A DNA stretch of 35,519 nt from Marivita sp. (lineage in GTDB: Bacteria > Pseudomonadota > Alphaproteobacteria > Rhodobacterales > Rhodobacteraceae): positions 1-35,519 of the forward strand of contig NZ_JALEGT010000078.1 in the NCBI RefSeq assembly GCF_022763305.1, in the 5' to 3' direction. The notes below the pieces were generated by a model. It was not told the DNA's origin, searched no databases, and was given only the letters and a program-made list of their open reading frames with translations. Numbering within the stretch: position 1 is the first letter of the stretch; each line of letters opens with the position of its first letter. Both the position numbers and the translations under genes were made by a program. This document shows positions 9,480 to 18,561 of this stretch, piece after piece.

Positions 9480-10853
9480 TCAGCAGTTCGGGATATTGAC
9501 TGCCAGCCCACCCAGAGAGGTTTCCTTGTACTTCTCGTGCATGTCCGCGCCGGTCTGGCGCATGGTCTCGATCGCCGAATCGAGCGGGACGAAATGGGTG
9601 CCGTCGCCACGCAGGGCGAGGCTGGCCGCACTGACGGCCTTGATCGCGCCCAGACCGTTGCGTTCGATGCAGGGCACTTGCACCAGCCCCTTGACCGGAT
9701 CGCAGGTCATCCCGAGGTGATGTTCCAGCGCAATCTCGGCGGCGTTTTCGATCTGCATCGGTGTTCCGCCCATCACGGCACAGAGCCCGGCGGCTGCCAT
9801 GGCGCTTGCGCTTCCCACTTCGGCCTGACACCCGGCTTCGGCCCCGCTGATCGAGGCGTTGAACTTGACCAGACCGCCGATGGCGGCAGCGGTCAGCAGG
9901 AATTCCGGCACCCGGCTTGTCGTGGCTCCCGGCACATGGTCGAGGTAATAGCGGATCGTGGCGGGCACCACACCGGCGGCCCCGTTGGTGGGCGCTGTCA
10001 CGACCTGACCTCCGGCCGCGTTTTCCTCGTTCACCGCCATCGCGTAGACGCTCATCCAGTCGTTGATCGTGTGCGGCGCGGTCAGGTTCATACCGCGTTC
10101 GGCCAGCAGTTTCTCGTGAATGCCCTTGGCGCGGCGTTTGACGTTCAGACCACCGGGCAGGATGCCATCGTTTTCGAGCCCACGGTCGATGCAATCGTTC
10201 ATCACCTGCCACAGACGGCGCATGCCTGCGTCAAGATCACTGACGGACCTGCGGGACAGCTCGTTCGCGCGCTTCATCTCGGCAATGCTGAGGCCTGAGA
10301 TCGCCGCCATCTCGAGCATCTCGGCAGCGGATTTGAACGGGTAGGGCACGGGTGCGCCATCATCGGTGTCCTTGCCCGCGTCCAGTTCGGCCTGCGTCAT
10401 CACGAAGCCGCCACCGATGGAGTAATAGGTCTCCTGCAGGATCACGTCGCCCTGCGGGTCGGTTGCGCTCAGGATCATGCCATTGGCATGGCCGGGCAGG
10501 TTGGGGCCGAAATCGAAGGTCAGGTCGGTCTCGGGATCGAACCGCAGCGCAGGCAGGCCGTCAGGGGTGACGGTCTTGGTGTCCTTGATCTGGGCCAGTG
10601 CCGCATCCGCCTTGTCCCGGTCATAGCTTTCGGGAACGAACCCGGCGAGGCCAAGGATCGTGGCGCGGTCAGTGGCGTGACCCACCCCGGTAAAGGCCAG
10701 CGATCCGTGCAGGGACGCCCTGACCCCGGCCACCGAGAACGGCGCCTTGCGCAACCGGTCGAGAAACCGCGCAGCAGCCACCATCGGGCCCATCGTGTGG
10801 GACGAGGACGGGCCGATCCCGACCTTGAACATGTCGAAGACTGACAGAAACAT
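9480..10853 (-). CDS. sdaA: L-serine ammonia-lyase (iron-sulfur type, single chain)
   Basis: Deaminates L-serine to pyruvate and ammonia using a [4Fe-4S] cluster. The 457 residues combine the N-terminal beta domain ([13 protein letters not shown], residues 12-24) and the C-terminal alpha domain. Predicted cluster ligands are Cys342 (AGCQAEVGS), Cys384 (GMTCDPVKG) and Cys395 (VPCIERNG), nearly the same numbering as reported for Legionella pneumophila serine dehydratase. The chain ends NIPNC, so the last residue is a cysteine; in the Legionella enzyme the terminal Cys occupies the open cluster site until serine displaces it. The start lies two bases after the stop of the upstream GST-like gene, with which it forms an operon. 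Confidence 0.96.
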   Translation of the reverse strand: MFLSVFDMFKVGIGPSSSHTMGPMVAAARFLDRLRKAPFSVAGVRASLHGSLAFTGVGHATDRATILGLAGFVPESYDRDKADAALAQIKDTKTVTPDGLPALRFDPETDLTFDFGPNLPGHANGMILSATDPQGDVILQETYYSIGGGFVMTQAELDAGKDTDDGAPVPYPFKSAAEMLEMAAISGLSIAEMKRANELSRRSVSDLDAGMRRLWQVMNDCIDRGLENDGILPGGLNVKRRAKGIHEKLLAERGMNLTAPHTINDWMSVYAMAVNEENAAGGQVVTAPTNGAAGVVPATIRYYLDHVPGATTSRVPEFLLTAAAIGGLVKFNASISGAEAGCQAEVGSASAMAAAGLCAVMGGTPMQIENAAEIALEHHLGMTCDPVKGLVQVPCIERNGLGAIKAVSAASLALRGDGTHFVPLDSAIETMRQTGADMHEKYKETSLGGLAVNIPNC

Positions 10854-10855
10854 GG

Positions 10856-11551
10856 TTACAAAGCGCTCCCTTCAGGTGGCGTGGCCGGACGTGGATTGGA
10901 AAAGGGCGTGGGTCCCAGACCCTCGGCGCGGATGGCGGTCTGGACAGATTCGCGCATCTCGACCCTCTGTGCAAGGGCGTGCAGATTGGGCCAGCGGGCA
11001 AGGTCGAACCAGCTGCGATCGGCAGCGACAGGATACAGCGCGGGCCATCGCAGCAGCACCGCGAGATAGATGTCGCAGATCGTGAGCCCCTCATGCGACC
11101 CGGGATAGCGGCTGTCGAGCAGTCCGAAATGCGCGCCAAGCGAGGATTGGATTTGCTGGCTGACGGTGGCCTGCAGCGCCGGGTCGGCACCGACCAGAAG
11201 ATGCGGATAGAACAGCGTGCGCATCTCGGCATGGACCGTGTTCGACAGGTAGAAGAGCCAGCTGAGAAACGCGCCCCGGTGCGGATCGGTCATGTCCGGT
11301 GAAAGATGCGCGTTCTCCCGGTGCCGGTCGGCCAGCCAGAGGCAGATTGCGGCGGTCTCGAACATCGGGCCGTCCGGTGTTTCAAGTGCCGGAATCCGGC
11401 CCACAGGGTTGAGGCGCTTGTAAGGCGCGCTGTGCTGGGCCGACTGGCTGCGATCCACCAAGACGGTTCGATAGGGCAGGCGCAATTCCTCCAGCGCCAG
11501 CCGAACGACCAGCGACGCATTGTCCGGGGCGTAATGCAACACAAAGCTCAT
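10856..11551 (-). CDS. Glutathione S-transferase family protein
   Basis: 231 residues from the ATG at 11551 (MSFVLHYAPDNASLVVRLAL). A longer frame runs 45 codons upstream but has no family features. The N-terminal thioredoxin-like domain includes LNPVGRIPALETPDG with the cis-proline, followed by the glutathione gamma-glutamyl-binding block ETAAICLWLADRH. The all-helical C-terminal domain contains ISLGAHFGLLD-like and ICDIYLAVLLRW segments, where the N-capping region SHEGLTICD is recognisable. Substrate not predictable. It is two bases upstream of sdaA on the same strand. No convincing ribosome-binding site precedes the start. Confidence 0.85.
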   Translation of the reverse strand: MSFVLHYAPDNASLVVRLALEELRLPYRTVLVDRSQSAQHSAPYKRLNPVGRIPALETPDGPMFETAAICLWLADRHRENAHLSPDMTDPHRGAFLSWLFYLSNTVHAEMRTLFYPHLLVGADPALQATVSQQIQSSLGAHFGLLDSRYPGSHEGLTICDIYLAVLLRWPALYPVAADRSWFDLARWPNLHALAQRVEMRESVQTAIRAEGLGPTPFSNPRPATPPEGSAL

Positions 11552-11708
11552 GCGGTGGGTGTAGCGCGCGCCGATTCCGTTCGAAGCAGCGAAAACGGCG
11601 CGTGGCGGTGAAAAAGCGATGCGCTTAACCGCGCCTTTACCCGGGTGCGTCAGTCTGTTGGCACATATGCTGCATGGCGTCGGCATGAATGACGCGAAAG
11701 GGATGCTG

Positions 11709-11885
11709 ATGACGACCTATCTTGACCGGGTGGCCTGGTTTGCCGCCCTTCTGACGATCCTGGCCTGGGCCATGGTGCCGCGTCCGGCCCTGGCCTTTCC
11801 GGTGATGCTGCCCAAGGTCCCGGCGGTGGAAACCCTGCCGCTGCCGCCATTCCCGCTTGCCGGGTCCGAAGACCGCGACGGCTAG
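11709..11885 (+). CDS. Small exported or membrane-anchored hypothetical protein
   Basis: 58 residues from the ATG at 11709, chosen because gaaaggg lies six bases before it; ATGs at 11703 and 11685 are in frame. The sequence MTTYLDRVAWFAALLTILAW followed by AMVPRPALAFPVMLPK reads as a signal sequence with a possible cleavage after ALA. The remainder is a short Pro/Leu-rich tail (VETLPLPPFPLAGSEDRDG). No family recognised. It is divergent from the GST-sdaA operon and upstream of rpiA with 114 bases between. Confidence 0.5.
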   Translation: MTTYLDRVAWFAALLTILAWAMVPRPALAFPVMLPKVPAVETLPLPPFPLAGSEDRDG

Positions 11886-11942
11886 GGGCAGGCCACCGCT
11901 CTGCTTGCGTCCGGTCCGAGCCGTGCCCATGTGAATTCGGTC

Positions 11943-11971
11943 TCGCCCCGCGCGGCGCGACGTCCTATAAC
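11943..11971 (+). promoter_or_regulatory. Possible promoter of rpiA
   Basis: TATAAC (11966-11971), one mismatch from the -10 consensus, with TCGCCC 17 bases upstream as a weak -35. The leader would be about 22 bases and includes the ribosome site aaggag. Confidence 0.4.
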
Positions 11972-11999
11972 ACGGGCAGACCGACCCAAGGAGCCCCCC

Positions 12000-12782
12000 A
12001 TGACCGGAGAATTGTCGCCCATCGACAAGGCCAAGTTCGTCGCCGCGAAACGCGCCGCCGACATGGTCGAGGACGGGATGCGCGTCGGTCTGGGCACTGG
12101 ATCCACCGCAGCCTGGCTTGTCCGGCATCTGGGCGACCGCGTCCGGGACGAAGGTCTGCGCATCAAGGGCGTGCCGACCTCGGCGCGCACGGCGCATCTG
12201 GCCAAGCAGGTGGGCATCACCGTGATCCCGCTTGATGAGGCGGGAACGCTCAACATGACGATTGACGGGGCCGATGAATTCGACGGTGATCTGAACCTGA
12301 TCAAGGGCGGCGGCGGCGCGCTCCTGCGGGAAAAGATCGTCGCCGCAGCCAGCGAGGAGGTGGTGATCATCGCCGATGCCGCCAAGGAAGTCGGCACGCT
12401 GGGCGCGTTCCCCCTGCCGATCGAGGTGGTCCCCTTCGGATGGACCACGACCCAGATCCTTGTCGAGGAACTGCTGGTGTCTGCCGATGTCATGGGCCGG
12501 CGCATCACGCTGCGGATGAATGCGGGCAAACCCTTCGTGACGGACGAGGGCAATTACATCCTCGATCTGCATCTCAGCCGGATCGGCAATGCCCGCCAAT
12601 TGGCGATGGCGCTGAACCAGATGCCGGGCGTCGTCGAAAACGGGCTGTTCGTCGATCTATGCGACAAGGTCATCATCGGCTACAGCGATGGCCGCGTCGA
12701 AACCCGCGACATCAACGAAGGCACCGTCAGCGAAGACCGCATCGACTTTGCCGAGACCGAGAACCTGTTCTCCGACATCTGA
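12000..12782 (+). CDS. rpiA: Ribose-5-phosphate isomerase A
   Basis: Interconverts ribose 5-phosphate and ribulose 5-phosphate in the pentose phosphate pathway and supplies precursors for nucleotide synthesis. 260 residues. Motifs: VGLGTGSTAAW (phosphate loop, about 30-40), TIDGADEFD with the catalytic aspartates (about 87-95), and IKGGGGALLREKI with the catalytic Glu (about 101-113). The ATG at 12000 is preceded by aaggag with six bases of spacing; an upstream in-frame ATG at 11931 would put the promoter-like sequence inside the gene and is rejected. 128 bases separate it from gor. Confidence 0.96.
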   Translation: MTGELSPIDKAKFVAAKRAADMVEDGMRVGLGTGSTAAWLVRHLGDRVRDEGLRIKGVPTSARTAHLAKQVGITVIPLDEAGTLNMTIDGADEFDGDLNLIKGGGGALLREKIVAAASEEVVIIADAAKEVGTLGAFPLPIEVVPFGWTTTQILVEELLVSADVMGRRITLRMNAGKPFVTDEGNYILDLHLSRIGNARQLAMALNQMPGVVENGLFVDLCDKVIIGYSDGRVETRDINEGTVSEDRIDFAETENLFSDI

Positions 12783-12910
12783 GCGCTGCACGCAGCCCCG
12801 AACACGCCGGTGTCACGACACCGCGACAGGGCAGTCTTGACCCGCGCTCGCTTCTGGCCTTCGCCGCCGCCATGTGAAATATCTATGCGCGCAAGCAAAA
12901 GGAGCCGGCC

Positions 12911-14350
12911 ATGAGCACATTCGACTATGATCTCTTCGTGATTGGCGGCGGCTCTGGCGGCGTGCGCGCCGCGCGCGTTGCTGCAGGCGAGGCGGGGGCC
13001 AAGGTGGCACTGGCTGAGGAAGACCGCTACGGCGGCACCTGCGTGATCCGGGGGTGTGTGCCGAAAAAGCTGATGGTGTTCGCCAGCGGCTATGGCGGCA
13101 TGGTCGAGGAAGCCATCCATTACGGCTGGGACATGCTGAACCGCGGCTTTGACTGGCAGACCTTTTCGGGCCACCTGAACACCGAATTGGACCGGCTCGA
13201 GGGTGTTTATCGCAAGCTGCTCGCCGGGTCCGGCGTGACCACCTACGACGCCCGCGCCCGGCTCAAAGACGCGCACACGGTCGAATTGTCGACCGGCGAG
13301 ACCTTCACCGCCAAGCACATCCTTGTCGCGACGGGCGGGCGTCCGTTGCGACCGGATATGCCCAACGCCCATCTCGGCATCGTGTCCGACGACATTTTCC
13401 ATCTCGACCAGTTGCCCAAGTCGATCCTGATCATCGGCGGCGGCTACATCGCCTGCGAATTCGCCTGCATCCTTGCGGGTCTGGGGGTCGAGGTGACGCA
13501 ATATTATCGCGGTGCGCAGATCCTGCGGGGCTTTGATGACGAGGCACGCGGCCTGATCGCGGAATCGATGCGCGAACTGGGTGTCGATCTGCACACCGGC
13601 ACCAATATCGTCGAAATGGACTGCTATCGCGGCGAGGATGACGACGGGATGGATGCGCCTGTCGAGGCGACACAATACGCGATGCCGGCGAAAGACGCAC
13701 CGCAAGAGGGACCGCTCAAGGTCAAGTCCACCAACGGTCATGTCAAGGTCTTCGATCAGGTGCTCTTCGCCACCGGACGCCGCCCGAACAGCGACGATAT
13801 GGGCCTCGAAGAGGTCGGCGTCACGCTCAAGCGGGGCGGGGCCATCGAGGTGGACGCCTACAGCCAGACCAAGGTGCCGTCGATCTATGCCATCGGCGAC
13901 GTGACCGACCGCGTGAATCTGACCCCCGTTGCGATCCGCGAGGGCATGGCCTTTGTCGATACCGTGTTCCACGGCAACCCGACACCTGTGGATCACGACC
14001 TGATCCCGTCGGCCGTCTTTACCCAGCCTGAACTGGGCACCGTCGGCCTGACTGAAGAACAGGCCCGCGATCAGGAAGAGATCGAGGTCTACTGCACCTC
14101 GTTCCGACCGATGCAGTCGGCCTTTGCCGACAAACCGGGCCGGGTGCTGATGAAACTCATCGTCAGCAAGAAAACCCGCAAGGTTCTGGGCTGTCACATC
14201 GTCGCGCCGGGGGCGGGCGAAATGATCCAGATGGCAGGCATCGCCATCAAGATGGGGGCCACGAAAGAGGATTTCGACCGCACGGTTGCGGTCCACCCGA
14301 CCATGTCCGAAGAGATTGTCACGATGCGCAAACCAATGCGCACGGCTTGA
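12911..14350 (+). CDS. gor: Glutathione-disulfide reductase
   Basis: FAD- and NADPH-dependent reduction of oxidised glutathione in the cytosol. 479 residues. Seen: FAD loop IGGGSGGVRAARVA (11-24), redox disulfide Cys44/Cys49 in GGTCVIRGCVPKK, NAD(P)H loop IIGGGYIACEFA (174-185), FAD motif YAIGDVTDR (326-334), and the catalytic His462/Glu467 pair in HPTMSEE. Residues about 238-268 form an acidic, apparently extra segment (GEDDDGMDAPVEATQYAMPA) in the NADPH domain before LFATGRRPN, which makes the protein longer than typical enzymes of about 450 residues. Start supported by aaaggag. Other flavoprotein disulfide reductases are possible, but the Cys spacing and length favour Gor. Confidence 0.93.
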   Translation: MSTFDYDLFVIGGGSGGVRAARVAAGEAGAKVALAEEDRYGGTCVIRGCVPKKLMVFASGYGGMVEEAIHYGWDMLNRGFDWQTFSGHLNTELDRLEGVYRKLLAGSGVTTYDARARLKDAHTVELSTGETFTAKHILVATGGRPLRPDMPNAHLGIVSDDIFHLDQLPKSILIIGGGYIACEFACILAGLGVEVTQYYRGAQILRGFDDEARGLIAESMRELGVDLHTGTNIVEMDCYRGEDDDGMDAPVEATQYAMPAKDAPQEGPLKVKSTNGHVKVFDQVLFATGRRPNSDDMGLEEVGVTLKRGGAIEVDAYSQTKVPSIYAIGDVTDRVNLTPVAIREGMAFVDTVFHGNPTPVDHDLIPSAVFTQPELGTVGLTEEQARDQEEIEVYCTSFRPMQSAFADKPGRVLMKLIVSKKTRKVLGCHIVAPGAGEMIQMAGIAIKMGATKEDFDRTVAVHPTMSEEIVTMRKPMRTA

Positions 14351-14421
14351 ATTTCCGAGCTTTGCCCACAGGTAAGAACGTGACATGAAAGACCGAATGT
14401 TCCGAGAGGGGAAAAGACCAG

Positions 14422-15594
14422 ATGGCAGGTAACAGTGGCGGCCCGTGGGGCGGCGGCGGTAACAACGGTGGAAACCGTGGCGATGATCGCCCGCGCGGCG
14501 GCAACAATGGTGGCGGGCGCAGACCCGGTGATGACAACCAACCGCAGATACCCGAAATCGACGAGCTGATGAAGAAAGGCCAGGAACGCCTGCGTGTTCT
14601 CATGGGCGGTCGCGGTGGCGGCGGCTTCAACGGCTCCGGTGGCGGCGGCGACGGCGGCGACGGCTTCAAGCTGACGCGCGGCACGATCGGTCTTGCGGCG
14701 CTGGGTGCCGTGGCGCTCTGGGCGTTCTCCAGCTTCTACACCGTGCGGCCGGAAGAGCAGTCCGTGGAACTGTTCCTCGGCGAATACTATGCCATCGGCA
14801 ATCCCGGTCTGAACTTCGCACCCTGGCCCTTCGTGACCGCAGAAGTCGTCAACGTGACCTCTGAACGGACCGAAAACATCGGCAGCGGACGCGGCAGCGT
14901 CGGCGGCGATGGCCTCATGCTCACGACGGATGCCAACATCGTCGATATCGACTTCCAGGTGGTCTGGAACATCAACGATCCGGCGAAACTGCTCTTCAAC
15001 CTGCGCGACCCGCAGACAACCGTTCAGGCGGTGTCCGAGGCGGTCATGCGCGAGATCATCGCTGCAACCAATCTTGCGCCGATCCTCAACCGGGATCGCG
15101 GTCTGATCGCCGACACCGCGCGCGAGAACATTCAGGCGACGTTGGATGAATACCAGAGCGGGATCACCATCGTCCGTGTGAACCTCGACACCGCCGACCC
15201 GCCCGCCGAGGTGATCGACGCCTTCCGCGAAGTGCAGGCCGCCGAACAGGAACGCGACCGTCTGCAGCGTCAGGCCGACGCCTACGCCAACCGCGTTCTC
15301 GCCGAGGCGCGCGGTTCCGCCGCGCAGATCCTCGAAGAGGCGGAAGGCTACCGTGCCCGCGTGATCAACGAAGCCATCGGTGAAGCCAGCCGCTTTATCG
15401 CCGTGGCGCAGGAATTCAACGAGGCGCCGGAAGTCACCCAGCGCCGTCTCTACCTCGAGACCATCGAAAGAACCCTTGGCGACATGGACAAGATCCTGCT
15501 TGACGATGCCGGTGCTGCCGGGCAGGGCGTGCTGCCCTATCTGCCGATCAACGAACTGCGCCGCTCTGGCCAGACAACCGGAGGGTCGAACTGA
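14422..15594 (+). CDS. hflK: FtsH protease modulator HflK
   Basis: Forms with HflC a large membrane complex that encloses and modulates the FtsH AAA protease. 390 residues: a Gly/Asn-rich cytosolic N-terminus (residues 1-85, with runs such as NGGGRRPGDDNQP), one TM helix (about 93-110, GLAALGAVALWAFSSFY), an SPFH/band-7 domain (YTVRPEEQSVELFLGEYYA onward) and a C-terminal coiled-coil rich in Ala/Glu/Arg (AEQERDRLQRQADAYANRVL). Its stop codon overlaps the hflC start (TGATG). Gagaggg lies upstream of the ATG. Confidence 0.95.
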   Translation: MAGNSGGPWGGGGNNGGNRGDDRPRGGNNGGGRRPGDDNQPQIPEIDELMKKGQERLRVLMGGRGGGGFNGSGGGGDGGDGFKLTRGTIGLAALGAVALWAFSSFYTVRPEEQSVELFLGEYYAIGNPGLNFAPWPFVTAEVVNVTSERTENIGSGRGSVGGDGLMLTTDANIVDIDFQVVWNINDPAKLLFNLRDPQTTVQAVSEAVMREIIAATNLAPILNRDRGLIADTARENIQATLDEYQSGITIVRVNLDTADPPAEVIDAFREVQAAEQERDRLQRQADAYANRVLAEARGSAAQILEEAEGYRARVINEAIGEASRFIAVAQEFNEAPEVTQRRLYLETIERTLGDMDKILLDDAGAAGQGVLPYLPINELRRSGQTTGGSN

Positions 15595-16625
15595 TGCGTA
15601 AATCCGCTTTCCTTCTTCCGATCGGTGTTCTGGCCGTTGTCGGTATCCTGTCGTCGATCTTCATCGTCGACGAACGCGAAAAAGTGCTGGTCCTGCAATT
15701 CGGCCAGATCAAGCAGGTGGTCGAAGAGCCTGGGCTCAACTTCAAGATCCCGATCATTCAGGAAGTCGTCCGGTATGATGGCCGTATCCTGTCGCTCGAC
15801 ACCGACACGATCGAGGTCACACCGTCCGATGACCGTCGTTTGGTCGTCGATGCCTTCACCCGCTACCGGATCGCGGATGTGGTCCAGTTCCGTCAGGCCG
15901 TTGGCATCGGCGGCACCCGTGTCGCCGAAGACCGCCTGTCTTCGGTTCTGAACGCGCAGATCCGCGAAGTTCTGGGTGCCGATCAGGTCACATCCGACAC
16001 CATCCTGTCCCCCGCTCGCCGCGACCTCGCGTTGCGCATCCGGGATCAGGCGCGCACCAGCGCGGCGGGCCTTGGGCTTGAAATCGTGGACGTGCGTCTG
16101 AAACAGACCAACCTGCCCGAGCAGAACCTGTCCGCCACTTTTGCGCGGATGCGGGCCGAACGGGAACGTGAAGCGGCGGACGAAATCGCCCGCGGTAACG
16201 AAGCGGCCCAGCGTGTGCGCGCGGCCGCCGACCGGACTGTGGTCGAAACCGTGTCGAACGCCGAACGGGACGCCAACATCACCCGAGGTGAGGCCGATGC
16301 GGAACGCAACCGCATCTATGCCGAAGCTTATGGCAACAACCCCGAGTTCTTCGCCTTCTATCGCTCTCTGGAAGCGATGGAGCGGTCGCTGAACAAGGAC
16401 AACTCGACCATGGTCTTCTCGCCGGACAGCGAATTCCTGGGGCAGATGTTCGGAGCCGTGCGCGCCGACGGCCTGGGCCGCATCGCCGCGACCGAGTTCG
16501 ATGTAGAGCGTCTGCGGGACATGGCGCCCGAAGCGACGATCTCGCCGAACCTTCCCGAAGTGGAACGGCAGCGTCTGGAAGAAGAGCTTGAAAATCAGGC
16601 TCCGGCCGAGGACGCGACCAATTGA
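15594..16625 (+). CDS. hflC: FtsH protease modulator HflC
   Basis: Partner of HflK in the SPFH complex around FtsH. 343 residues: an N-terminal signal anchor (FLLPIGVLAVVGILSSIFIV, about 6-25), then the band-7 domain (DEREKVLVLQFGQIKQVVEE, VVDAFTRYRI), and the coiled-coil segment with QTNLPEQNLSATFARMRAER typical of HflC. The C-terminus is longer and more acidic than in E. coli, ending in Pro/Glu/Asp-rich residues. The start overlaps the hflK stop by one base, and the stop overlaps the next gene's TTG by four, so translational coupling across the three genes is likely. Confidence 0.95.
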   Translation: MRKSAFLLPIGVLAVVGILSSIFIVDEREKVLVLQFGQIKQVVEEPGLNFKIPIIQEVVRYDGRILSLDTDTIEVTPSDDRRLVVDAFTRYRIADVVQFRQAVGIGGTRVAEDRLSSVLNAQIREVLGADQVTSDTILSPARRDLALRIRDQARTSAAGLGLEIVDVRLKQTNLPEQNLSATFARMRAEREREAADEIARGNEAAQRVRAAADRTVVETVSNAERDANITRGEADAERNRIYAEAYGNNPEFFAFYRSLEAMERSLNKDNSTMVFSPDSEFLGQMFGAVRADGLGRIAATEFDVERLRDMAPEATISPNLPEVERQRLEEELENQAPAEDATN

Positions 16626-16813
16626 TCGAGACCGTGATCCAGGGGATTGCGCTCGTGCTGATCATCGAGGGGCTGGCCTATGCGCTGGCCCCTTCGCTTA
16701 TTGAACGCATGCTGGAAGCGATGCGCAGCATGCCGATCGACATGCGCCGCATGGTCGGCCTCTCCGCGCTCGCGGCAGGGGTGGCTATGATGTGGATCGT
16801 CCACGCCTTCTGA
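16622..16813 (+). CDS. DUF2065 small membrane protein
   Basis: 63 residues with two hydrophobic helices (about 5-24 and 43-60) around a short basic segment (MRSMPIDMRR). This matches DUF2065, a small family commonly located downstream of hflC. The start is a TTG whose bases overlap the hflC stop (TTGA); the alternative GTG four codons later would shorten the first helix. Function unknown; position suggests a role with HflK/HflC. No terminator follows before the protease gene. Confidence 0.85.
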   Translation: MIETVIQGIALVLIIEGLAYALAPSLIERMLEAMRSMPIDMRRMVGLSALAAGVAMMWIVHAF

Positions 16814-16878
16814 CGGCGCGGGTTCCCTCAAGGCGCGTCACGTTCAAGTCACATAAGCTTGATCCGGCGCTTTCCTGT

Positions 16879-16906
16879 TTGCGTGTTGCGCAGGCGCACC
16901 TACATT
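16879..16906 (+). promoter_or_regulatory. Possible promoter of the Do-family protease gene
   Basis: TTGCGT (16879-16884), 16-base spacer, TACATT (16901-16906). Transcription would begin near 16913, leaving a leader of about 55 bases with the ribosome site gaaggagtt. I looked for a heat-shock sigma-32-type promoter here and found no convincing one. Confidence 0.4.
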
Positions 16907-16966
16907 GGTGACATGACAGGCAGGTGTCGGTCGATGCACCGCACCAAAGACGAAGGAGTTCTCCCC

Positions 16967-18436
16967 TTGACCTCACAGGCAAAAACAATCCAACGGGACC
17001 AGAGCACGCCGCTGCGCATGTTCTGGCTGACCTCGTTGTCCATGATCCTCATCGTCGCGCAGTCGCTGATGGGCCATGCGCAGGAAAGCTTTGCGAACCT
17101 CGCTGAAAAGATCAGCCCGGCCGTCGTGAACATCACCACATCCACAACGGTGGCAGGGCGCACCGGCCCGCAGGGCATCGTGCCCGAAGGCTCTCCGTTC
17201 GAGGATTTCTTCCGCGAATTCCAGGACCGCAACGGTCAGGGTGACCGCCCGCGCCGCTCGTCCGCGCTCGGGTCCGGCTTCGTGATTTCCGAAGACGGGT
17301 ACATCGTCACCAACAATCACGTGATCGAAGGCGCCGATGAAATCCAGATCGAGTTCTTCGAAGGGTTCGAGCTTCCGGCAACGCTGGTGGGCACCGACCC
17401 CAACACCGACATTGCGCTGCTCAAGGTGGAAAGCGAAACGCCGCTGAAATTCGTCAAGTTCGGCGACAGCGACACTGCCCGCGTCGGCGACTGGGTGATG
17501 GCCATGGGCAACCCGCTGGGGCAGGGGTTCTCGGTCTCCGCAGGCATCGTATCGGCCCGCAACCGCGCGCTCAGCGGCACCTATGACGACTACATCCAGA
17601 CCGATGCTGCCATCAACCGCGGCAACTCGGGTGGTCCCCTGTTCAACATGGACGGTGACGTGATCGGCGTGAACACGGCGATCCTGTCGCCGAATGGCGG
17701 TTCCATCGGCATCGGCTTCTCGATGGCGTCCAACGTCGTGACCCGCGTGGTCGACCAGCTCAAGGAGTTCGGCGAGACCCGTCGCGGCTGGCTGGGTGTC
17801 CGCATTCAGGACGTGACCGACGACGTGGCCGAAGCGCTGGGTCTCGCGTCAGCCAAAGGCGCACTGGTTTCGGACGTGCCGGAAGGTCCGGCCATGGACG
17901 CCGGCATGCAGGCGGGTGACGTTATCGTCAGCTTTGATGGCCGCGAAGTCGAAGACACCCGTGGTCTGGTCCGTCAGGTCGGCAACACCGAAGTGGGCAA
18001 GGCCGTGCGCGTCGTCGTCAACCGCGATGGGGCCACCCAGACACTGCTCGTCACGCTGGGCCGCCGCGAGGAAGCCGAAAGCGCCGTGCCCGCATCGCAG
18101 CCCGGCCCGGATGCGGAAGAAGCCCCGCAGTCGATGGAGCTGATGGGTCTGACCCTGAGCCCGCTGACCGCGGAAATCCGCGAGCAGCTGGAACTGCCCG
18201 AAAGCGCCAAAGGCCTCGCGGTGATGGACGTCGACGAGACCTCCGAAGCCTTCGAGAAGGGCCTCCGCGCCGGTGACGTGATCACCGAAGCCGGTCAGGC
18301 GCAGGTGCTGGCGATCAGCGATCTGGAAGACCGCATCGCCGAAGCCAAGGATGCAGGCCGCAAGTCCATCCTGCTCCTGGTCCGCCGCGCCGGTGATCCG
18401 CGTTTCGTCGCGCTGAACATCGCCGAAGACCAGTAA
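16967..18436 (+). CDS. degP: Do/DegP-family periplasmic serine protease
   Basis: Degrades or refolds misfolded periplasmic proteins. From the TTG at 16967 it has 489 residues; that codon is favoured by gaaggagtt eight bases upstream, while an ATG at 16934 is in frame but has no ribosome site. A signal sequence (FWLTSLSMILIVAQSLMGHA) precedes the protease domain. The catalytic triad is visible as His in TNNHVIEG, Asp in PNTDIALLK and Ser in NRGNSGGPL. Two PDZ domains follow (GWLGVRIQDVTDDVAEALGL and the segment around LMGLTLSPLTAEIREQLELP). It is 150 bases after the hflKC operon and ends at an intrinsic terminator. degQ or mucD would be equally fair names within this family. Confidence 0.93.
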   Translation: MTSQAKTIQRDQSTPLRMFWLTSLSMILIVAQSLMGHAQESFANLAEKISPAVVNITTSTTVAGRTGPQGIVPEGSPFEDFFREFQDRNGQGDRPRRSSALGSGFVISEDGYIVTNNHVIEGADEIQIEFFEGFELPATLVGTDPNTDIALLKVESETPLKFVKFGDSDTARVGDWVMAMGNPLGQGFSVSAGIVSARNRALSGTYDDYIQTDAAINRGNSGGPLFNMDGDVIGVNTAILSPNGGSIGIGFSMASNVVTRVVDQLKEFGETRRGWLGVRIQDVTDDVAEALGLASAKGALVSDVPEGPAMDAGMQAGDVIVSFDGREVEDTRGLVRQVGNTEVGKAVRVVVNRDGATQTLLVTLGRREEAESAVPASQPGPDAEEAPQSMELMGLTLSPLTAEIREQLELPESAKGLAVMDVDETSEAFEKGLRAGDVITEAGQAQVLAISDLEDRIAEAKDAGRKSILLLVRRAGDPRFVALNIAEDQ

Positions 18437-18456
18437 GTCAACCGACATCGAGAAAG

Positions 18457-18490
18457 AAAGGGCGCCTCATCGGGCGCCCTTTTGTGTGTT
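18457..18490 (+). terminator. Intrinsic terminator after the Do-family protease
   Basis: Stem AAAGGGCGCC (18457-18466) pairs with GGCGCCCTTT (18473-18482) around a six-base loop tcatcg, and is followed by T-rich sequence (ttttgtgtgttt). The stop codon is about 20 bases upstream. Confidence 0.9.
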
Positions 18491-18508
18491 TACCTTGCTG
18501 TGAAAGCG

Positions 18509-18552
18509 GGTTTTTCCGTCAACGGAAAAACCGGATGCGTCGACGCATCCGG
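18509..18552. repeat. TCGA-hairpin cluster A (two hairpins)
   Basis: Two adjoining perfect hairpins between convergent degP and prpE. A1: 18509-18532, 10-bp stem GGTTTTTCCG with loop TCAA. A2: 18531-18552, 9-bp stem CCGGATGCG with loop TCGA; A2 is fully self-complementary. The two share the bases CC at 18531-18532. Neither is followed by a T-run, and a conventional terminator already sits upstream at 18457. The core GATGCG-TCGA-CGCATC also occurs in cluster C (27225-27244). Confidence 0.85.
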
Positions 18553-18561
18553 CACCCGGCA

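Noticed and set aside
12680-14386. 568-codon minus-strand frame opposite gor
   Set aside because: Antisense shadow of gor and the end of rpiA; no ribosome site or family feature.
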